A stretch of 64,000 nt of DNA from Paenibacillus beijingensis. GTDB taxonomy: Bacteria > Bacillota > Bacilli > Paenibacillales > Paenibacillaceae. Positions 1 to 8,172 of this stretch are shown here, in pieces; position 1 is the stretch's first letter, and each line of letters opens with the position of its first letter. Position numbers and translations under genes: made by a program. Under the pieces are notes generated by a model that was not told where the DNA came from, did no database searches, and saw only the letters and a list, made by a program, of their open reading frames with translations. The stretch spans positions 2,566,501 through 2,630,500 of the forward strand of contig NZ_CP011058.1 in the NCBI RefSeq assembly GCF_000961095.1. The letters run 5' to 3'.

Positions 1-2
1 AG

Positions 3-80
3 GCACCGCGGAGGCAGCAGATCGAAATGAATCATTACACGGAATGCCATCTGTATGAAACCGGGGAGGCCTTGAATTGA
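3..80 (+). CDS. 3' end of an unidentified upstream gene (partial)
   Basis: An open frame enters from the left edge and stops at 78-80, overlapping the TTG start of the next gene by three bases. Only about 25 residues are visible, ending in LYETGEALN, so the family cannot be named. The tight overlap suggests that it is translated together with the D-aminoacylase gene. It could also be chance reading through a leader. Confidence 0.35.
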   Translation, partial: APRRQQIEMNHYTECHLYETGEALN

Positions 81-1723
81 AAGCGGATCTATGGATTAAA
101 AACGGCTTGATCGTGGACGGCAGCGGCGCCGAGCGCAGACAAGGCGGCGTAGCCGTCTCGGACGGAAAGCTCATCATGACCGGCGAGGGCGCGGCACGCG
201 ATGAAGATATCGATTCAGATGCAATCATAGACGCAGAAGGTCTTATCGTAGCGCCGGGTTTTATCGATATTCATACCCACTCGGATTTAACGCTATTAAT
301 CGATTCGCGGGGAGCGAGCAAAATTTCGCAGGGCGTTACCACCGAAATTGTCGGCAACTGCGGCATGTCGGCCGTTGATTGCTGCGGAACACATAAAGAT
401 GAAATTCGCGAAGGCGCCTCGTTCCTGTATGCCGACCTAATCCCTTGGACATGGAACAACTACGCCGACTATTTGGCGGAGTTCGACAAACGCGGCATTT
501 CCATGAATGTCGGTTGCTTTATCGGTCACGGAACTGTAAGAGCATCCGTGATGGGATATGAAAACCGGCAGCCTGCGCCTGAAGAAATGGATGCGATGAA
601 ACAATTTGTTGCCGAAGCGATGGAAGCGGGTGCGTTGGGGCTCTCGTCCGGTCTTATTTATTCGCCGGGCATATTCGCGCAGTCCGGGGAGCTGATTGAG
701 CTGTGCAAGGTGGTCGCCCGCTACGGAGGCGTGTACACGACCCATATGCGCAATGAATCGACCGGTCTGCTTGACTCCGTGGAAGAAGCGCTGTATGTCG
801 CGCGAGAGGCGCGTGTTTCACTGGAGATTTCCCATTTGAAAGTAACCGGCACGCGCAACTGGGGCATGGTGGCGCAGGCGGTGAAACGGATCCGGGCGGC
901 AAGGGAAGAGGGCATTGACGTACACTATGACTTCTACCCGTACCATGCCAGTTCAACCGGCATGACTTACATGCTGCCGCCTTGGGTTCAGGCCGGAGGC
1001 TGGGAAGCCAGCCGGAAACGGATCCTCGATCCGGTCATGAAAGAGCGGATGATTGCGGAAATCGAGAATGGCACCCCGACATGGATCAGTCCGGCCCTCA
1101 ATGCCGGCTGGGACCGGATCCGGATCGCATCGGTCCAGACCGAAGCGAGCCGTCGCGCCGAAGGGTTAAGCCTGAAGCAGTATGCGGAATTGTGCGGGCA
1201 ACCGCCTGTCGAAGCGATGCTGCAGCTGCTGCTTGCTGAAGAGGGCGGAGTCGGTATGGTGCTGTTTGTGATGAGTGAGGAAGATATTGAGGCTGCGGCG
1301 TCGAGCGAGCTTTCAATTGTCGCTTCGGACGGTTTCGCAATCGCGGCCGATGGCGTGCTAAGCCGTTCCAAGCCTCATCCGCGCAGTTATGGAAGCTTTA
1401 CGCGGGTGTTCGACCGTTACTGCCGGCAGCGGCCTGTGATGACGCTTGAACAGGCGGTGCATAAAATGACTGGATTGCCGGCTTCCAAGCTGAGTCTGCA
1501 CGACCGGGGGCTGCTGCGCGACGGCTTTGCGGCCGATGTGGTGCTGTTCCATCCGGAGCATGTCAAGGATGCTGCGACCTTTGAGCAGCCGCACCGCTAC
1601 AGCAAGGGTGTACACACCGTTCTGGTCAATGGCCGGATCGCTTATTCTGAAGGCACATTCCACAATCCAAAAAGCGGAATGGTCGTTAAAATGACTCCGT
1701 CCGGTAAAGAGGCTGCACGATGA
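77..1723 (+). CDS. N-acyl-D-amino-acid deacylase (D-aminoacylase family amidohydrolase)
   Basis: A 548-residue zinc-dependent amidohydrolase of the kind that releases D-amino acids from N-acyl-D-amino acids. Visible signatures are the metal HTH motif (His66, His68) in FIDIHTHSD, Cys95 in GNCG (a metal-ligand position in D-aminoacylases), THMRNE (His223), SHLKVTG (His253) and the catalytic-Asp region VASDGF (Asp418). The length fits the family. TTG at 77 is the likely start, with GGGGAGG about eight bases upstream. It overlaps the next gene by four bases (ATGA), so the two are translationally coupled. The natural substrate cannot be told from sequence; dihydropyrimidinase-like relatives are less likely. 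Confidence 0.88.
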   Translation: MKADLWIKNGLIVDGSGAERRQGGVAVSDGKLIMTGEGAARDEDIDSDAIIDAEGLIVAPGFIDIHTHSDLTLLIDSRGASKISQGVTTEIVGNCGMSAVDCCGTHKDEIREGASFLYADLIPWTWNNYADYLAEFDKRGISMNVGCFIGHGTVRASVMGYENRQPAPEEMDAMKQFVAEAMEAGALGLSSGLIYSPGIFAQSGELIELCKVVARYGGVYTTHMRNESTGLLDSVEEALYVAREARVSLEISHLKVTGTRNWGMVAQAVKRIRAAREEGIDVHYDFYPYHASSTGMTYMLPPWVQAGGWEASRKRILDPVMKERMIAEIENGTPTWISPALNAGWDRIRIASVQTEASRRAEGLSLKQYAELCGQPPVEAMLQLLLAEEGGVGMVLFVMSEEDIEAAASSELSIVASDGFAIAADGVLSRSKPHPRSYGSFTRVFDRYCRQRPVMTLEQAVHKMTGLPASKLSLHDRGLLRDGFAADVVLFHPEHVKDAATFEQPHRYSKGVHTVLVNGRIAYSEGTFHNPKSGMVVKMTPSGKEAAR

Positions 1724-3144
1724 AATTGGCAACAAAAGCAATAGACTCCGTTCTAATTCTGTCCTTAGCTGCAGTCTACCTTGTACTCCAGCTGAGCGGT
1801 TCGAAAACCCTCGCCGGTCTTCTTGGCGTCATGGTATTTATCGCAATCGCTATTTTGCTGCCGCAGGTAAAAGGGACGACGCTTGTGCTCACCTCCCTGT
1901 TTGTGGCGGGCGGAGCAGCGCTGCTGGCGGCCCGGCAAGCAAGCGCAGCCGCATGGTTTCACGCAGCGGGCATGAATGTCACACTTATTACGCTGTTCGT
2001 TTTTGCGCCGTTATTCGGCATACCGGTCCGTTCCCCGAAATATGTGAACGCGTTGAAACGATTTTACCAGTCCAATCGGATGAGCCGCACCCGGTATTAT
2101 CTCGGAACCCAGGTTCTGACCCAAATGATGGCGGTATTCATTAATGTAGGCTCGGTACTGGTCGTCTATCATCTGGCGGCTGCCAACCCGCAGCCGGGAG
2201 CGCAAAGGCTGCTTGAAAACGCGCTGAACCGCGGCTTTGCGGGCGCCATTTTCTGGTCTCCATATTTTGCTGCCATGACTCTCGTCAGCACGGCTCTTGA
2301 TCTCCCGTGGGTGCAGCTGCTGCCTTATGTGCTTGGCTTGTCCTTTGTCAGCATCGTCGTCGGCATGGCGTCCGAGTGGCGCAGCCTGCGGGGCGGAGCG
2401 CCCGCGCAGCCGCAGGCTGCGGAGCAAAGGTCGGTACGTGCGGCTGCTGAGTCTGCCGATTTCCGCGCGCAGCCGGAAGCAAGCGCAGTGTCCGCTCCGC
2501 ATGCCGATTCTCCGAGGGCACTGGTGCCGCTTATCGCGTATCTGGCGTCTGCGATTGTACTGATTTTGCTGCTGGAGCGGGTAATCGGACTGCCGATGGT
2601 GCTGATTGTCTGTTTTGCCGCGATTTTATATCCGTTATTGTGGTGTGTTGGAGCCGGTGCTTTAACGGCGTATCGTCAAGGCGTCAAGGTTCATTTGACG
2701 CGCACGCTTCCTTCGTTGAAAAAAGAGATTACGCTGTTTCTGACGGCCGGTTTTTTTAGCGGCTCCATCGGCCAGACCTCATTTAGCGAGTGGATTCCGC
2801 GGCTCCTGCAGATGCAGCCGCTGCCCGTGCCGCTTATTTTTTCCTTGCTGACCGTTATTGTAATTTCAGCAACGTCGCTGATCGGCCTGCATCCGATCGT
2901 GCCGGTCACGATTCTCGCAACGGGCATCGATCCGGCGTCGCTAGGCATCACCCCGATGTTTCTCGCCGTATTGCTGCTGGGCAGCTGGGGTCTCTCCAAC
3001 CCGGTGTCTCCGGTGTCGGCGGTCAACAATTTGCTGGCGGGGTTAACGCAAAAAGACGTCTTTAAGCTGGCGGCGCGAAACTATATGTTTACGGCAGTGA
3101 TGATGGTGCTGCTGCCCCTTTATCTGTTCGCAGTCAGGTTATGA
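1720..3144 (+). CDS. polytopic membrane protein, probable transporter partner of the deacylase
   Basis: A 474-residue protein with roughly 12 hydrophobic segments and a hydrophilic, Ala/Pro/Gln-rich linker at about residues 222-268 that splits it into two halves. The C-terminal half contains GLHPIVPVT and SWGLSNPVSPVSA, which resemble the hairpin regions of ion-transporter-superfamily carboxylate permeases. I cannot assign a family with confidence. The four-base overlap with the deacylase indicates one transcript, so moving acyl-amino acids, D-amino acids or the released acid is a reasonable inference. The Ala/Gln-rich linker is unusual and may be a cytoplasmic loop. Confidence 0.6.
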   Translation: MKLATKAIDSVLILSLAAVYLVLQLSGSKTLAGLLGVMVFIAIAILLPQVKGTTLVLTSLFVAGGAALLAARQASAAAWFHAAGMNVTLITLFVFAPLFGIPVRSPKYVNALKRFYQSNRMSRTRYYLGTQVLTQMMAVFINVGSVLVVYHLAAANPQPGAQRLLENALNRGFAGAIFWSPYFAAMTLVSTALDLPWVQLLPYVLGLSFVSIVVGMASEWRSLRGGAPAQPQAAEQRSVRAAAESADFRAQPEASAVSAPHADSPRALVPLIAYLASAIVLILLLERVIGLPMVLIVCFAAILYPLLWCVGAGALTAYRQGVKVHLTRTLPSLKKEITLFLTAGFFSGSIGQTSFSEWIPRLLQMQPLPVPLIFSLLTVIVISATSLIGLHPIVPVTILATGIDPASLGITPMFLAVLLLGSWGLSNPVSPVSAVNNLLAGLTQKDVFKLAARNYMFTAVMMVLLPLYLFAVRL

Positions 3145-3396
3145 AGCGGGCATATCTTAATCAACCTGATATAAGAGGCGGATCCCGAATCGCGGGATGG
3201 CGGTTCCTAAACCGTTTGCTAAGGGCAATTTATTCCGTATCGAGTATTAAGGAATGCACTGACATTCTCACAGGAAGACCATCTGCATTCAATTGTTGAC
3301 GGCAAGCTGATGCTGTTTATCTGATCGTCGGAAGGGCTGTCAGGCAAGCGGCCGCCGTCCATACTTATGACGGATTGAGGAAAAACTAAAATACAG

Positions 3397-3426
3397 TTGA
3401 CAGCTTTTCGGTCAGTGGTGTATAAC
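3397..3426 (+). promoter_or_regulatory. sigma-A-type promoter of ohrR
   Basis: TTGACA (3397-3402) and TATAAC (3421-3426) are separated by 18 bases. The only nearby downstream gene is the OhrR-type regulator. The OhrR-like palindrome begins immediately after the -10 box, the usual place for autorepression. The rest of the 340-base gap after 3144 holds only a weak 6-bp hairpin at 3182-3198 and no supported gene. Confidence 0.6.
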
Positions 3427-3442
3427 TTAATTGTGAACAATT
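3427..3442. promoter_or_regulatory. OhrR-like operator upstream of ohrR
   Basis: Contains the symmetric sequence AATTGTGAACAATT (3429-3442). The 15-base string 3427-3441 occurs again, reverse-complemented and without mismatch, upstream of tpx at 4041-4055. AT-rich ACAATT/AATTGT half-sites are characteristic of OhrR operators in Bacillus. Confidence 0.6.
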
Positions 3443-3488
3443 TAATTTATAGAAACTTAAATGGAACGATGGCAAGGGAGGGATGAAG

Positions 3489-3929
3489 GTGGAGAAAATG
3501 GTTCGTCTGCAGGATCATCTTTGTTTTTCTCTATACGCTTGCTCCCGGGCCATTTCGCGAATGTATCGGCCATTGTTGGAAAAGATGGGAATTACTTATC
3601 CGCAGTATCTTGTGCTGCTCGTCTTGTGGGAAAAAAACGAGAGCACGGTGAAAGAACTCGGAGACGCTCTCGATCTGGATTCGGGGACATTGACTCCGCT
3701 GCTGAAGCGGATGGAAGCCGGCAAGCTGATTCGCAGAGAGCGCTCGAAGGAGGACGAGAGAGTCGTTACGGTCAGGCTGGAGGAAGCCGGCGCGTCCCTT
3801 AAGGAAGAAGCGGCATGCATTCCTTTATCGCTTCTCGCATCGAGCGGGATGTCTGTCGAAGAAGTAAAGTCATTAAACGAGACGATCAAAGTATTGTCCG
3901 ACAAAGTAGCCCAATTGAGCGGAAAATAA
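3489..3929 (+). CDS. ohrR: OhrR-type MarR family organic-peroxide sensor/repressor
   Basis: A 146-residue winged-helix MarR protein that matches OhrR along its length: HLCFSLYACSR near the N-terminus carries the peroxide-sensing cysteine in the same context as Bacillus OhrR Cys15, followed by ITYPQYLVLL and LDSGTLTPLLKRME in the DNA-binding region and the basic wing RSKEDERVV. OhrR represses peroxide genes until the cysteine is oxidised. A second cysteine lies six residues on (YACSR), which is not usual in one-Cys OhrR proteins. GTG at 3489 is preferred because AAGGGAGG ends six bases upstream; the ATG at 3483 directly abuts that site. The next gene is tpx rather than the usual ohr. Confidence 0.85.
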   Translation: MEKMVRLQDHLCFSLYACSRAISRMYRPLLEKMGITYPQYLVLLVLWEKNESTVKELGDALDLDSGTLTPLLKRMEAGKLIRRERSKEDERVVTVRLEEAGASLKEEAACIPLSLLASSGMSVEEVKSLNETIKVLSDKVAQLSGK

Positions 3930-3983
3930 CGGAGCCGTCCGTCATCCGCTCGCCAGGACTCTTGATTTTACGCAAAGCATGAG

Positions 3984-4030
3984 CCGGAGGATGTCCTCCG
4001 GGTGCCGAATCGCTGTAATCGGTTTTTTTT
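3984..4030 (+). terminator. probable terminator after ohrR
   Basis: A perfect 8-bp arm palindrome (CCGGAGGA / TCCTCCGG, 3984-4001) is followed, after a weak CCGA/TCGG pairing, by eight T residues at 4023-4030. The distance between stem and T-run is longer than typical. Confidence 0.4.
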
Positions 4031-4040
4031 ACTCCAATAC

Positions 4041-4055
4041 ATTGTTCACAATTAA
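4041..4055. promoter_or_regulatory. OhrR-like operator upstream of tpx
   Basis: ATTGTTCACAATTAA is the exact reverse complement of 3427-3441 upstream of ohrR. It lies about 80 bases before the tpx start. This suggests that OhrR controls tpx directly. I could not place a convincing -35/-10 pair, although TATAAA occurs just after it at 4060-4065. Confidence 0.55.
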
Positions 4056-4133
4056 ATTTTATAAAACTAGACCGCCATCTGCAATTTATTATCTGCTGCC
4101 ACACCATATTAACTTATATAGGAGGAGTTTCAC

Positions 4134-4652
4134 ATGACACAAGAACGCACAGGAGTTGCAACCGTCGGAGGAAACCCGATTACGCTGATCGGGCCGGAAT
4201 TGAAGGTGGGTGATCAAGCCCCGGATTTCACCATCAACAAAGATTTGTTTGCGGAAGTAAGTCTCTCCGATTTCGAAGGAAAAGTGAAGCTGATTTCCGT
4301 TGTTCCTTCATTGGATACGGACGTATGCGACGCCCAAACGCGCCGCTTTAACGTGGAAGCGTCAAAGCTTGGGGAGAATGTCGCCATCTTGACCATTTCC
4401 GTCGATCTTCCGTTCGCGCAGAGCCGCTTCTGCACCGTTGCCGGCATTGACAAAGTGGTTACGCTGACCGATTACAAATCGCGCTCGTTCGGCGAGGCGT
4501 ACGGCGTGCTGATCAAAGAGCTGCAGTTGGATATGCGCGCGATTTTCGTACTCGATGAAAAAAATACGATCAGGTACGTCGAATACTTAAGGGAAATGAG
4601 CGATCACCCGGATTATGATGCCGCGTTGAATGCAATGAAACAGCTGGTTTAA
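4134..4652 (+). CDS. tpx: thiol peroxidase, atypical 2-Cys peroxiredoxin
   Basis: A 172-residue Tpx that reduces hydrogen peroxide and alkyl hydroperoxides in the cytoplasm at the expense of thioredoxin. The peroxidatic cysteine is Cys65 in SLDTDVCDAQTRRF and the resolving cysteine is Cys100 in SRFCTVAG, the pair diagnostic of Tpx. Length and N-terminal GNPITL/VGDQAPDF motifs fit the family. A strong GGAGGAG site precedes the ATG. The gene sits behind ohrR, has its own copy of the OhrR-like operator, and ends in a good terminator, so it is probably a separate peroxide-inducible unit. Confidence 0.95.
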   Translation: MTQERTGVATVGGNPITLIGPELKVGDQAPDFTINKDLFAEVSLSDFEGKVKLISVVPSLDTDVCDAQTRRFNVEASKLGENVAILTISVDLPFAQSRFCTVAGIDKVVTLTDYKSRSFGEAYGVLIKELQLDMRAIFVLDEKNTIRYVEYLREMSDHPDYDAALNAMKQLV

Positions 4653-4677
4653 TTTTCATCTCGATAATAGGAAGGTC

Positions 4678-4715
4678 AAAAGCCGAGCAAAAGTCACTTT
4701 GCATGGCTTTTTTTT
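4678..4715 (+). terminator. intrinsic terminator of tpx
   Basis: AAAAGCC (4678-4684) pairs with GGCTTTT (4705-4711), with an inner GCAAA/TTTGC stem, and runs into T residues. Confidence 0.8.
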
Positions 4716-4740
4716 GTTGAAACAAGTTTCAAGTAACAAA

Positions 4741-4755
4741 TATTAATTATTATCA
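4741..4755. promoter_or_regulatory. Fur/PerR-like 7-1-7 box
   Basis: TATTAATTATTATCA matches 12 of 14 positions of the TGATAAT-N-ATTATCA core and 11 of 14 of the PerR variant. It is 170 bases upstream of the dehydrogenase gene and close to AT-rich promoter-like sequence. AT-rich DNA makes chance matches likely. Confidence 0.3.
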
Positions 4756-4789
4756 TTCGTTATGCGCTATGTTATGATGTTCTCATTGA

Positions 4790-4906
4790 ATATCAGTCAC
4801 GGCACGATTCCACCATCCGGCCCACGCTTCTGAATGGAAGAGCCCGCTGATCGATTACGAGTTTTCGAATGAATGGAACCTGATCGAAAAAGGTTTTTCA
4901 CACTAA
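4790..4906 (+). pseudogene. possible gene remnant in front of the dehydrogenase
   Basis: A reading frame without a start codon codes for about 38 residues, including HHPAHASEWKSPLIDYEF and NEWNLIEKGFSH, and ends at a TAA 19 bases before the next ATG. The composition looks protein-like and not random, so it may be the C-terminal end of a decayed gene. I do not recognise the family. Confidence 0.3.
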
Positions 4907-4927
4907 ACAGAAAGAAGGAACTTTCAA

Positions 4928-5668
4928 ATGAGCAGCTTAACAGGAAAAGTAGCGATTATTACCGGATCGTCGAGAGGAATTGGCCGTGTCATTGCGGAAC
5001 GGCTGGCCGGTTTGGGCGCTAAAGTGGTCGTCAATCATGCCGGCAATCCGCCAAAAGCGGCGGAAGCCGTGGAGGGCATTATTCAAAAGGGCGGCGAAGC
5101 GTCAGCGCTGCGCGCCGATCTGAGTCAAGTAAACGAAGTGGAGACATTATTCGCCGAAACGCTCGCTGCATTCGGCAAGGTGGATTTTCTGATCAACAAT
5201 GCGGGAGTTATGATCACCAAACCGCTGGCGGAAGTGACGGAAGCCGACTTTGACAAGCAGTTTGCCGTAAATGTGAAAGGGACGTTCTTTGCCTGCCAGC
5301 AAGCGATGAAATATATGGAGAACGGAGGGAGAATCGTGAACTTCTCCACGTCCGTAGCGGGGCATATGTTTCCCGCCTACAGCGTCTATGCCGGTACAAA
5401 AGGGGCGGTTGAACAATTCACCCGTCAGCTTGCGAAAGAGTTCGGCTCCAAACAAATTACGATCAACGCCGTTGCTCCGGGCCCCGTTAATACCGAACTC
5501 TTTCATGCAGGGAAGACAGAGCAGCAGATTGAAGCCATCAAAAAAATGAATGCGTTCGGCCGAATCGGCGAGCCTGAAGATATCGCGAGTGTCGTCGAGT
5601 TTCTGGTGAGCGACCAAGCGCAATGGGTAACCGGTCAAACGCTGCGCGTGAACGGCGGATTTATTTAA
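4928..5668 (+). CDS. short-chain dehydrogenase/reductase (classical SDR)
   Basis: A 246-residue NAD(P)-dependent oxidoreductase. It has the cofactor motif TGSSRGIGR (residues 12-20), NNAG (90-93), the catalytic serine region FSTSVAG (about 139-145), YSVYAGTKG with Tyr154 and Lys158, and the C-terminal GQTLRVNGG. The pattern is that of FabG/glucose-dehydrogenase-like SDRs; substrate is not predictable. AGAAAGAAGGAA precedes the ATG. It follows tpx but is separated by a terminator and a Fur/PerR-like box, so it is likely an independent unit. Confidence 0.9.
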   Translation: MSSLTGKVAIITGSSRGIGRVIAERLAGLGAKVVVNHAGNPPKAAEAVEGIIQKGGEASALRADLSQVNEVETLFAETLAAFGKVDFLINNAGVMITKPLAEVTEADFDKQFAVNVKGTFFACQQAMKYMENGGRIVNFSTSVAGHMFPAYSVYAGTKGAVEQFTRQLAKEFGSKQITINAVAPGPVNTELFHAGKTEQQIEAIKKMNAFGRIGEPEDIASVVEFLVSDQAQWVTGQTLRVNGGFI

Positions 5669-5674
5669 TAAAAA

Positions 5675-5704
5675 AGAGGTTGTTCCGTCGCCGGAACAAC
5701 CTCT
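5675..5704. terminator. bidirectional terminator between the SDR gene and tlp
   Basis: A 13-bp perfect stem (AGAGGTTGTTCCG with its complement) closes a TCGC tetraloop. On the minus strand it is followed by a run of T residues, making it the terminator of tlp; on the plus strand a pyrimidine-rich tail follows. Confidence 0.85.
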
Positions 5705-5715
5705 ATTCTCTTTCT

Positions 5716-5940
5716 CTACTGCAGGGAATGCTTCGCTTCGTCCTTGACTTCCTCCCGGAAGCCTTGAATGCTTTCTTTGCGCCGCTCGTTTTTTGCTTCG
5801 ATTTGGCTGCGCTCCTCGCTGCCGATTTCAGAGGAAAATTCGTTTAAGTATGCTTTGCTTTCATTTAGGTTTTCAATCGTATTTTGAATATTTTGCTGCA
5901 AATGCTCGACATTATCCGCCCGATTATCCGGTTTTGCCAT
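5716..5940 (-). CDS. tlp: small acid-soluble spore protein Tlp
   Basis: A 74-residue hydrophilic protein with the Tlp family pattern: DNRADNVEHLQQNIQNTIEN near the N-terminus and EAKNERRKESIQGFREEVKDE near the C-terminus, closely parallel to Bacillus Tlp. Tlp is a minor SASP made in the forespore and packaged in the spore core. GGAGG lies nine bases before the ATG. It follows uridine kinase on the same strand with a 75-base gap, and ends in a strong terminator. Confidence 0.9.
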   Translation of the reverse strand: MAKPDNRADNVEHLQQNIQNTIENLNESKAYLNEFSSEIGSEERSQIEAKNERRKESIQGFREEVKDEAKHSLQ

Positions 5941-6014
5941 TGCTTTGTCGCCTCCTGGTCATGTTATGCGCATACTGGAGCGCTAGCAAGTAGTTTGATC
6001 GGTACCGGGGGTTT

Positions 6015-6653
6015 TTATGCTTCGCCGGACCACTTCCGGTCGCCCGTCAAATATTTCTCCGTCAAGATGGACAGCAGCTGGATGCCGACCTCATTATGGC
6101 CGCCTTCGGGGATGATCAGGTCGGCGTATTTTTTGGACGGTTCGATAAACGCTTCATGCATCGGCTTAACCGTATTCAAATATTGGTCGTGGATCGATTG
6201 AATGTCCCGGCCGCGCTCCTCGATATCCCGGAGCACCCGGCGAAGGATGCGCACATCGGGGTCGGTATCGACGAAAACTTTGATGTCGAGCAGCCCCCTT
6301 AAGTTTTCGTCGGACAGCACATGGAGGCCTTCGATAATGACAATATTGTTCGGCCTCAGCTCTACCGTATCGACCTTGGAGCGGGCATGAACGGTGAAGT
6401 CATAAACCGGAGCCTGTGCGGTTTGGCCTTCTTTTAGAAGGTGAAGGTGCTGGATGAGCAGCTCATTGTCAAAGGCGAGCGGATGATCGTAATTGATCGA
6501 TTCGCGTTCGGCCAGACTGAGATGCGGATGGTCCTTATAATAGTTATCTTGGGAAATGAACGTCACTTTGGCGGAACCAAGACGGTCAATGACGGAGCGG
6601 GCCACCGTCGTTTTGCCTGAGCCGGTGCCGCCTGCGATACCAATGATGAGCAT
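6015..6653 (-). CDS. udk: uridine kinase
   Basis: A 212-residue cytoplasmic kinase that phosphorylates uridine and cytidine to their monophosphates in pyrimidine salvage. The P-loop GGTGSGKT is at residues 8-15, followed by SQDNYYKD, NYDHPLAFD and the nucleotide-binding region RRVLRDIEERGRD, all typical of Udk. The GGGAGG ribosome site is about 14 bases before the ATG, longer than usual; an in-frame TGA just upstream rules out an earlier start. There is a possible link to tlp downstream on the same strand. Confidence 0.95.
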   Translation of the reverse strand: MLIIGIAGGTGSGKTTVARSVIDRLGSAKVTFISQDNYYKDHPHLSLAERESINYDHPLAFDNELLIQHLHLLKEGQTAQAPVYDFTVHARSKVDTVELRPNNIVIIEGLHVLSDENLRGLLDIKVFVDTDPDVRILRRVLRDIEERGRDIQSIHDQYLNTVKPMHEAFIEPSKKYADLIIPEGGHNEVGIQLLSILTEKYLTGDRKWSGEA

Positions 6654-6844
6654 AGCGATTCAATAATCCTCCCTAAGTTGATTGCCGGTGCAATTTCAAG
6701 CTACAATTTCAGTATTGTAGCACAGCATGCACATTTTTTCACCTCGGTCAGCAGCCGGTAAAGGGAAAAAAGCGATCGGAGGAGAAACCATTCCGGTATG
6801 CGTGAGGCGCATGTAAGAAAACATCGGAGGAGGCGGAAAAGCGG

Positions 6845-7468
6845 GTGCAGGTTATCGCTATGCTCACTATGCTTATTGACCATATAGGTCTGGTTTTTTT
6901 TAAGAACGATCCCTGGTGGAGAATAGCAGGAAGGTTAGCCTTCCCGATTTACGCGTATTATATTGTTCTAGGATATCAACATACCAAGAGCATAAAGAAT
7001 TACATGAACAGGCTTTTACTATTAACGCTCATTTCACAAATCCCCTACATGCTGGCTTTAAATTCAGCAGCAAAACTTAATGTCGTCGGCACCTTATATC
7101 TATGTCTTGTTGTTTTGTACGTTACTGATCATCAAAAGCGGGTTGTTTCCGTGCCGGTTGCCGTCATCATCGCGGCCATTATGGAATTTTTGAACTTTGA
7201 CTACGGCTTCTATGGACTTGCCCTTGTTCTCATTTACAGGTACATGCAAAATCACTATATCGTCTTTGCTCACCTTATGTTAAACCTGCTGGTTATGCTG
7301 CTAAAGCCGGGGTGGGAAATCCAAATATTCAGCATCTTTGCGACATTAGCAATTGTGTATGGCCCTAAGGTATATCGCGTTTTGGAACGCAGAAGCGTCC
7401 CAAATTGGTTATGGAGGAGTTTTTACCCTGCCCATCTGGCTCTGATTGCTTTATTCAAATGGTTTTAA
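6845..7468 (+). CDS. TraX family membrane protein
   Basis: A 207-residue protein with about seven hydrophobic segments and the family signature MLTMLIDHIGLVFF at the start and RIAGRLAFPIYAYYIV soon after. TraX in F-type plasmids acetylates pilin; chromosomal Firmicute homologues have no proven role. GTG at 6845 is chosen because it begins the conserved N-terminus and follows GGAGGAGG. The gene looks more AT-rich than its neighbours, possibly reflecting a different history. Confidence 0.85.
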   Translation: MQVIAMLTMLIDHIGLVFFKNDPWWRIAGRLAFPIYAYYIVLGYQHTKSIKNYMNRLLLLTLISQIPYMLALNSAAKLNVVGTLYLCLVVLYVTDHQKRVVSVPVAVIIAAIMEFLNFDYGFYGLALVLIYRYMQNHYIVFAHLMLNLLVMLLKPGWEIQIFSIFATLAIVYGPKVYRVLERRSVPNWLWRSFYPAHLALIALFKWF

Positions 7469-7498
7469 TATCGTCCCGGCACACACAGCCCGTATCAA

Positions 7499-7678
7499 TT
7501 ACGCGCGCGCCTTCAATTGCTCGTCCTTGTTCACCAGCCATTGCTCCAGCATTTCGACGGACATGCTTTTCAGCATCTCCCCGTGTTCGTGAATGGCATG
7601 ATGCCACATTTCAGCTTCGACCTTATACTTGTTTTCGTCCGTTACGGAAAAGCCGCAGTTGCAGGAAAGAGTCGTCAT
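7499..7678 (-). CDS. small cysteine-containing protein, DUF1059-like
   Basis: About 59 residues starting MTTLSCNCGFSV, with a CxC pair near the N-terminus followed by a helix with HHAIHEHGEML. This arrangement resembles the small DUF1059 family, whose function is unknown. The start at 7678 has AAAGGAG ten bases upstream; an ATG three codons earlier directly abuts that site. It lies just downstream of the ArsR/SRPBCC pair on the same strand and may be part of that transcript. Confidence 0.6.
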   Translation of the reverse strand: MTTLSCNCGFSVTDENKYKVEAEMWHHAIHEHGEMLKSMSVEMLEQWLVNKDEQLKARA

Positions 7679-7710
7679 TGATTTCATTCTCCTTTAATTT
7701 CGAATTTTAA

Positions 7711-8172
7711 TTATTCGTGCATCGCTTGTTCGGACCATGGATCGACGCCGGGATCCGTACCTTGCGCCAGCAGCTGCAGGCGATCCATATAATGCGTCCA
7801 GCCGTGCTGATGGGAGGCGATTTCCGAGGCCGGCAAATCGTAATGCGTCAAAATCAGGAGAGTACCGTTGTCTTTGGGCGTCAGCTTGAACTCAACGGTG
7901 CTCGATCCGGGAGGGACAAGCTTCGACTTTTCCCAGCCCCACGTCATGACGATTTTCTCGTTCGGGACAATCTCCTTATATTCGCCCATCGCGATGTCGC
8001 TTCCATTAACGTCGATGCGGTATTTGCCGCCGATGGTCGGATCGAGCAGGACATGGCGTCCCATCCAACGAACGAGCTTGTCAGGGTCGGTAAAAAATGA
8101 AAATAACGTCTCCGGCCGGCATTCGATAAAAATTTGTTTCGTAACCGTGTCACTTCTGCTTATTGGCTGCAT
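7711..8172 (-). CDS. SRPBCC/AHSA1-domain protein
   Basis: A 153-residue START-like fold protein with the AHSA1 pattern: FFTDPDKLVRWMG near the N-terminus, GGKYRIDV in the middle, and HHGW-like QHGWTHYMDRL near the C-terminus. Such proteins bind small hydrophobic ligands; the activity is unknown. Its start overlaps the stop of the upstream ArsR gene by 23 bases. ArsR-SRPBCC pairs of this kind are common in Firmicutes, where the regulator controls its partner. Confidence 0.85.
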   Translation of the reverse strand: MQPISRSDTVTKQIFIECRPETLFSFFTDPDKLVRWMGRHVLLDPTIGGKYRIDVNGSDIAMGEYKEIVPNEKIVMTWGWEKSKLVPPGSSTVEFKLTPKDNGTLLILTHYDLPASEIASHQHGWTHYMDRLQLLAQGTDPGVDPWSEQAMHE

